Assembly: GCA_020073705.1 (NCBI GenBank)
Contig: JAIQES010000026.1
Coordinates: 1 to 58,971 of the forward strand
Length of the DNA stretch: 58,971 nt
Direction of reading: 5' to 3'
DNA from: Terriglobia bacterium
GTDB taxonomy: Bacteria; Acidobacteriota; Terriglobia; Acidiferrales; UBA7541
In this document: in pieces, positions 55,915 to 58,971 of the stretch
How the letters are laid out: each line of letters opens with the position of its first letter
Position numbering within the stretch: position 1 is the first letter of the stretch
Made by a program: the position numbers and the translations under genes
Notes under the pieces: model-generated
Seen by the model: the letters and a program-made list of their open reading frames with translations, nothing else
Databases searched by the model: none
What the model was told of the DNA's origin: nothing

Positions 55915-58629
55915 ATGCCTCTTATGCGCCCCTCACAGATTCGCAATTTGCTGGTTCTATCGTTCTTACTCGTGTTTCTCGGTTGGTTGGTCAGTACGGC
56001 CGCCGATTTCACCATTGAATACAATTGGTGGAAAGAGGTCGGGCAGGTTGATACATGGATTGGCATGCTGTGGTACAGCATGGCCCCCGCAGCGGCAGGC
56101 GCCGTGGTGGCGTTTGTCGCACTGTGGCTGGCCCATACGAGCGGGCTACGCTTCGCCGGTATCCGGCAGCGGGATTTTCCCCTATACTCCCGTCTGATTC
56201 CAGTCGGGTTGGCCCTGTTAGCGATATTGTTTGCGACGAGCTCGATTGACTACTGGACCGTCATGCGCTTTTTCGGCTCGCACGGGATTGCCCTGCCTGC
56301 CGACGCGTGGAAGGATCAAGTTTTTTCGCGCGGCCTCCCGTTTTACCTGTTCGATCTGCCTTTCTATTCGCAGCTACTCGGGTTTGTGTTCGTGCTGGCG
56401 ATTCTTTGCGCGCTCGTCTTCTGGGCCACGGCCCGTGGATGGCAGTTGGTCGAACGTTTCCGATACGGACAGCTGAGTGGCGGGCCGGGGAAGACTCTTG
56501 TTCTTGGACCGGACACTCTGCTGTTGCCGGGCGCCACGCGTGCCGGCTTTGTCCGCATCATCAGCGTAATTTTGTTGCTCGGCTTCGCCGTCTGGATTTT
56601 CCTCGGCAACTATGAGCTTCTGCTTAACTCGCACGCCTTCATGACCGGCGCCGATTACGTGGATCAAAAGATTACTCTCCCTTTGCGCTGGCTCCTTATG
56701 GTTGTCACGCTCGGAGCGCTACTCCTGGTGTGGATGCGGAAATATAAACTAGCGATCGTCGTTGTCATGTCCTTTTTTGTCCTGCAACTGGCCTTGCCGG
56801 GCCTGGTGCAAGCCGTATACGTGCGGCCGAATGAGATCTCGATCGAGCGGCCATACATCGAACGTCACATTCAGGCGACTTCGGTTGCCTTCGGTTTGAA
56901 TCGGAACGCCACGGAACATCCGTTTGCGGCTTCCGGGCAAGCGACAGTCGATCCCGTTCAGGATGCCACACTGCTCGATAACGTTCGTCTTTGGGACCTG
57001 CGGGCATACAACGCAACGATCGGCCAGATCCAAGCCCTGCGCCCTTACTACACATTTCCCGAAACCGACGTGGATCGCTACTTTCCAAATGGCCGCATCA
57101 AGCAGGTACTGTTGTCTCCGCGTGAACTCGACGTCAGCCAATTGTCGGCCGAGGCGAGCCAGAGCTGGATCAATCCGCGTTTCATTTATACGCATGGCTT
57201 CGGCGTGGTCCTGTCGGAAGTCAATAAGATCACGCCCGATGGCCTCCCTGTCCTGCTGATCGAAAACGCTCCGCCGGAGATCAAGGCGCCGGGGTTTCAA
57301 ATTACGCGGCCGGAAATCTATTATGGCGGCAAGACGCAAGATCCGGTGTTCGTCCATACCGCTCGCGAGGAATTTGACTATCCATCCGGCGACCAGAACA
57401 AGTACTCAACCTACCAGGGCACGGGAGGCTTTCCTGTCGGATCTTTTCTTCTCAAGGCTGCTGCCGCGATTTCCCAGGGGGAGCCGAACATAATCTTCAC
57501 CGGCTATCTCACTGGGCAGAGCCGCATGATGATTCATCGGAATGTAAAGGAAAGATTGGAACATCTGGCGGGATTCTTGCACTGGGACCAGGATCCTTAC
57601 CTGGTGATCACGGATGACGGCGGATTGGTTTGGATGGTCGACGGCTACACCACGTCCCTTTCGCATCCATATTCAGCGACGCTTCCCGTGGCTGGCCTCG
57701 GGGACGGCGCAAACTACATTCGCAACGCGGTCAAGGCCACAGTGGATGCGTACACGGGGAAAATGTCTCTCTACGTATTCGATCCGAGCGATCCCATTAT
57801 TCAGGCGTACGAGCATCTATTCCCGAAACTCTTCCGGCCCGCCTCTGAAATGCCTGCCGACCTCCGACGGCACGCTCGCTATCCGGAGGCTCTTTTTCAA
57901 ACGCAGGCAGAAGCATACCGAACTTTTCATATGCGCGATCCTCAGGTGTTTTACAACAAGGAAGACATTTGGGAAATCGCGCACAACGTGTTCGGCCAGT
58001 CCGGACAACCTGAGCCCGTGCAGCCGACGTACGTCGTGGCCACTTTGCCAGGGGAGAAACAACCCGAGTTTCTGCTGATTCTGCCATTTACCCCGCGGGC
58101 CAAGGACAATTTGATCGGGTGGATGGCTGCTCGATGCGACGGTGACCACCTGGGGGAGTTGGTCTTTTTTCACCTCCCGAAGCAGCAACTGGTGTACGGT
58201 CCCATGCAGATTGAATCGCGCGTCGACCAGGACCAGAACATCTCCAAGGATCTAACCCTGTGGAACCAGCAAGGCTCGCACGTCTTGCGCGGAAATATCA
58301 TCGCCCTCCCTGTGACGGGCGGCTTCCTTTACGTCGAATCCATTTACATTCAGGCCAGCGAAGCCCGCATGCCACAGCTCAAGAAAGTGGTTCTGGCCAT
58401 GGGCGACCGCCTGATTTATCGCGATACCTTCGACGAGGCCCTGGCCGATCTAACCGGAACGCCGTTGCCGTCGAAGCCTGCAGCGGCAATAGTTGCTTCC
58501 GCTCCCGCCCCGGCAACCGCTAAGGAAAATGCACCCTCGCTGGTCGAGCGCCTCCGCGCCCTCCGGGATCAGGCCGAACAGCTGACCCGGGAACTGGAGA
58601 AGCTGGAAAAGGAAGCAGGTACGAAATAG
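55915..58629 (+). CDS. UPF0182 family membrane protein
   Basis: 904 residues. About seven membrane helices in the first 310 residues (NLLVLSFLLVFLGWLVSTA, then LALLAILFATSS and others) are followed by a large extracytoplasmic domain with VYVRPNEISIERPYIERHI, YTHGFGVVLSEVNKIT and the conserved ITDDGGLVWMVDGYTTS. It ends with a short coiled coil (RALRDQAEQLTRELEKLEKE). UPF0182 proteins are widespread but of unknown role. The ATG at 55915 is chosen for an N-terminus next to the first helix; 55924 is also possible. Confidence 0.9.
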   Translation: MPLMRPSQIRNLLVLSFLLVFLGWLVSTAADFTIEYNWWKEVGQVDTWIGMLWYSMAPAAAGAVVAFVALWLAHTSGLRFAGIRQRDFPLYSRLIPVGLALLAILFATSSIDYWTVMRFFGSHGIALPADAWKDQVFSRGLPFYLFDLPFYSQLLGFVFVLAILCALVFWATARGWQLVERFRYGQLSGGPGKTLVLGPDTLLLPGATRAGFVRIISVILLLGFAVWIFLGNYELLLNSHAFMTGADYVDQKITLPLRWLLMVVTLGALLLVWMRKYKLAIVVVMSFFVLQLALPGLVQAVYVRPNEISIERPYIERHIQATSVAFGLNRNATEHPFAASGQATVDPVQDATLLDNVRLWDLRAYNATIGQIQALRPYYTFPETDVDRYFPNGRIKQVLLSPRELDVSQLSAEASQSWINPRFIYTHGFGVVLSEVNKITPDGLPVLLIENAPPEIKAPGFQITRPEIYYGGKTQDPVFVHTAREEFDYPSGDQNKYSTYQGTGGFPVGSFLLKAAAAISQGEPNIIFTGYLTGQSRMMIHRNVKERLEHLAGFLHWDQDPYLVITDDGGLVWMVDGYTTSLSHPYSATLPVAGLGDGANYIRNAVKATVDAYTGKMSLYVFDPSDPIIQAYEHLFPKLFRPASEMPADLRRHARYPEALFQTQAEAYRTFHMRDPQVFYNKEDIWEIAHNVFGQSGQPEPVQPTYVVATLPGEKQPEFLLILPFTPRAKDNLIGWMAARCDGDHLGELVFFHLPKQQLVYGPMQIESRVDQDQNISKDLTLWNQQGSHVLRGNIIALPVTGGFLYVESIYIQASEARMPQLKKVVLAMGDRLIYRDTFDEALADLTGTPLPSKPAAAIVASAPAPATAKENAPSLVERLRALRDQAEQLTRELEKLEKEAGTK

Positions 58630-58704
58630 ACTAACGCGCACATGAGCAAGCCAGGCGCCATCCTCGGCGCATGGACGAAAAAGACAGCCTGAAGATCAAA
58701 ACTC

Positions 58705-58779
58705 TGGTAGCGCTAGCGGGAATCGAACCCGCATTTTGGCCTTGAAAGGGCCACGTGCTAACCGTTGCACCATAGCGCC
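58705..58779 (-). tRNA. tRNA-Glu (anticodon TTC)
   Basis: The minus strand folds into a full cloverleaf: acceptor GGCGCTA with TAGCGCT, D-arm GTGC/GCAC, anticodon stem TGGCC/GGCCA with loop CTTTCAA (anticodon TTC, reading GAA/GAG), T-arm GCGGG/CCCGC with TTCGATT. The discriminator A and an encoded CCA end are at 58708-58705. Confidence 0.95.
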
Positions 58780-58869
58780 ACGGACGTGAAAAACGTGGTC
58801 AAGCTAGAGTAGAGGAAAGCCGAGGAATTAACAAGCCGCTGAAAAACAGTTGTCTTAGCTCCATAATTC

Positions 58870-58971
58870 TGTCACCCCTTTACAGCAACGTGAAAATGTC
58901 ACCCCTATGGAGACGTACACGTTGAGTGCAAAGGAACTACAACGAGTGACCGTCATTTCCAGTTGCGTGAA
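58870..58971 (+). mobile_element. Left end of an ISNCY-like insertion sequence (cut by the window edge)
   Basis: Two identical 10-base blocks TGTCACCCCT at 58870-58879 and 58897-58906, 27 bases apart, precede a transposase-like ATG. This arrangement looks like a terminal repeat region. The rest of the element is outside the window, so its right end and target duplication cannot be checked. Confidence 0.5.
58907..58971 (+). CDS. Transposase N-terminus, ISNCY-like (partial)
   Basis: The first 21 codons read METYTLSAKELQRVTVISSC then Val, resembling the beginning of ISNCY-family transposases, whose N-terminal helix-turn-helix starts with a TxxAKEL/RVTVI pattern. The ATG directly follows the second terminal-type repeat. 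Only 65 bases are present before the window ends. Confidence 0.5.
   Translation, partial: METYTLSAKELQRVTVISSCV

Overview
The window looks like a chromosomal segment of a soil-type member of the Acidobacteriota. Support comes from an acidobacterial VWFA-related secreted protein, moderately high GC, GTG/TTG starts, a secreted Ig-like/matrixin operon, class II FBPase, IspG of the MEP pathway, and short intergenic repeats of a kind I associate with this phylum. No rRNA, CRISPR array or prophage was seen. There is one tRNA (Glu, TTC), and the right edge runs into the start of an insertion sequence.

Layout: 1-3.7 kb holds housekeeping genes on the minus strand (5' end of rpoD, a YfgM-like TPR protein, a cold-shock protein, YifB/ComM). 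3.9-5.7 kb holds a compact type II restriction-modification island: a controller protein, a BamHI-like endonuclease overlapping it by 4 nt, and a convergent beta-class DNA methyltransferase. 5.7-8.2 kb holds a secreted amidohydrolase flanked by two direct copies of a ~170 bp repeat with a covarying hairpin, then a PEGA-type secreted protein. 8.2-13.1 kb holds a divergent catabolic locus (AAHS-type transporter; hydroxycinnamoyl-CoA hydratase/lyase, CaiB-type CoA-transferase, acyl-CoA dehydrogenase) that probably imports and degrades hydroxycinnamates. 13.2-23.7 kb holds an exported DUF711 protein, GlpX, a zinc-ribbon/XRE regulator, an HD protein, IspG, a tandem pair of secreted SnoaL-like paralogs, and a Tat-exported GMC dehydrogenase pair.

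23.9-36.1 kb is the most interesting part. It is a nearly contiguous minus-strand lipid cluster: a HAD-fatty-acyl reductase fusion with a degenerate HAD nucleophile motif, a second thioester/acyl reductase, a polysaccharide pyruvyl transferase-like protein, two acyl-CoA/acyl-ACP ligases, an enoyl-CoA hydratase, a stand-alone acyl carrier protein, a DAG-kinase-like lipid kinase and a PlsC acyltransferase, with a convergent CDP-alcohol phosphatidyltransferase. Four-base ATGA overlaps join many of them. Together they could activate a fatty acid, hold it on the ACP, reduce it to an alcohol and place it on a glycerol or sugar phosphate. I infer an unusual (fatty-alcohol, ether or glyco-) lipid pathway; the product is unknown.

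36.6-46.6 kb holds a rhomboid-TPR protease, a triple PilZ protein, pyrimidine nucleoside phosphorylase with a metallophosphoesterase, inositol monophosphatase, the VWFA protein, a MoaD-MoaE fusion, a TIGR01777 epimerase and a small gene with a near-perfect leaderless promoter. 46.9-51.4 kb holds the Ig-like lipoprotein / secreted protein / M10-type metallopeptidase operon. 51.9-55.6 kb holds four minor-pseudopilin genes (FimT/GspH-, PilV-, PilW- and PilX-like). 55.9-58.6 kb holds a UPF0182 membrane protein, followed by tRNA-Glu and the IS end.
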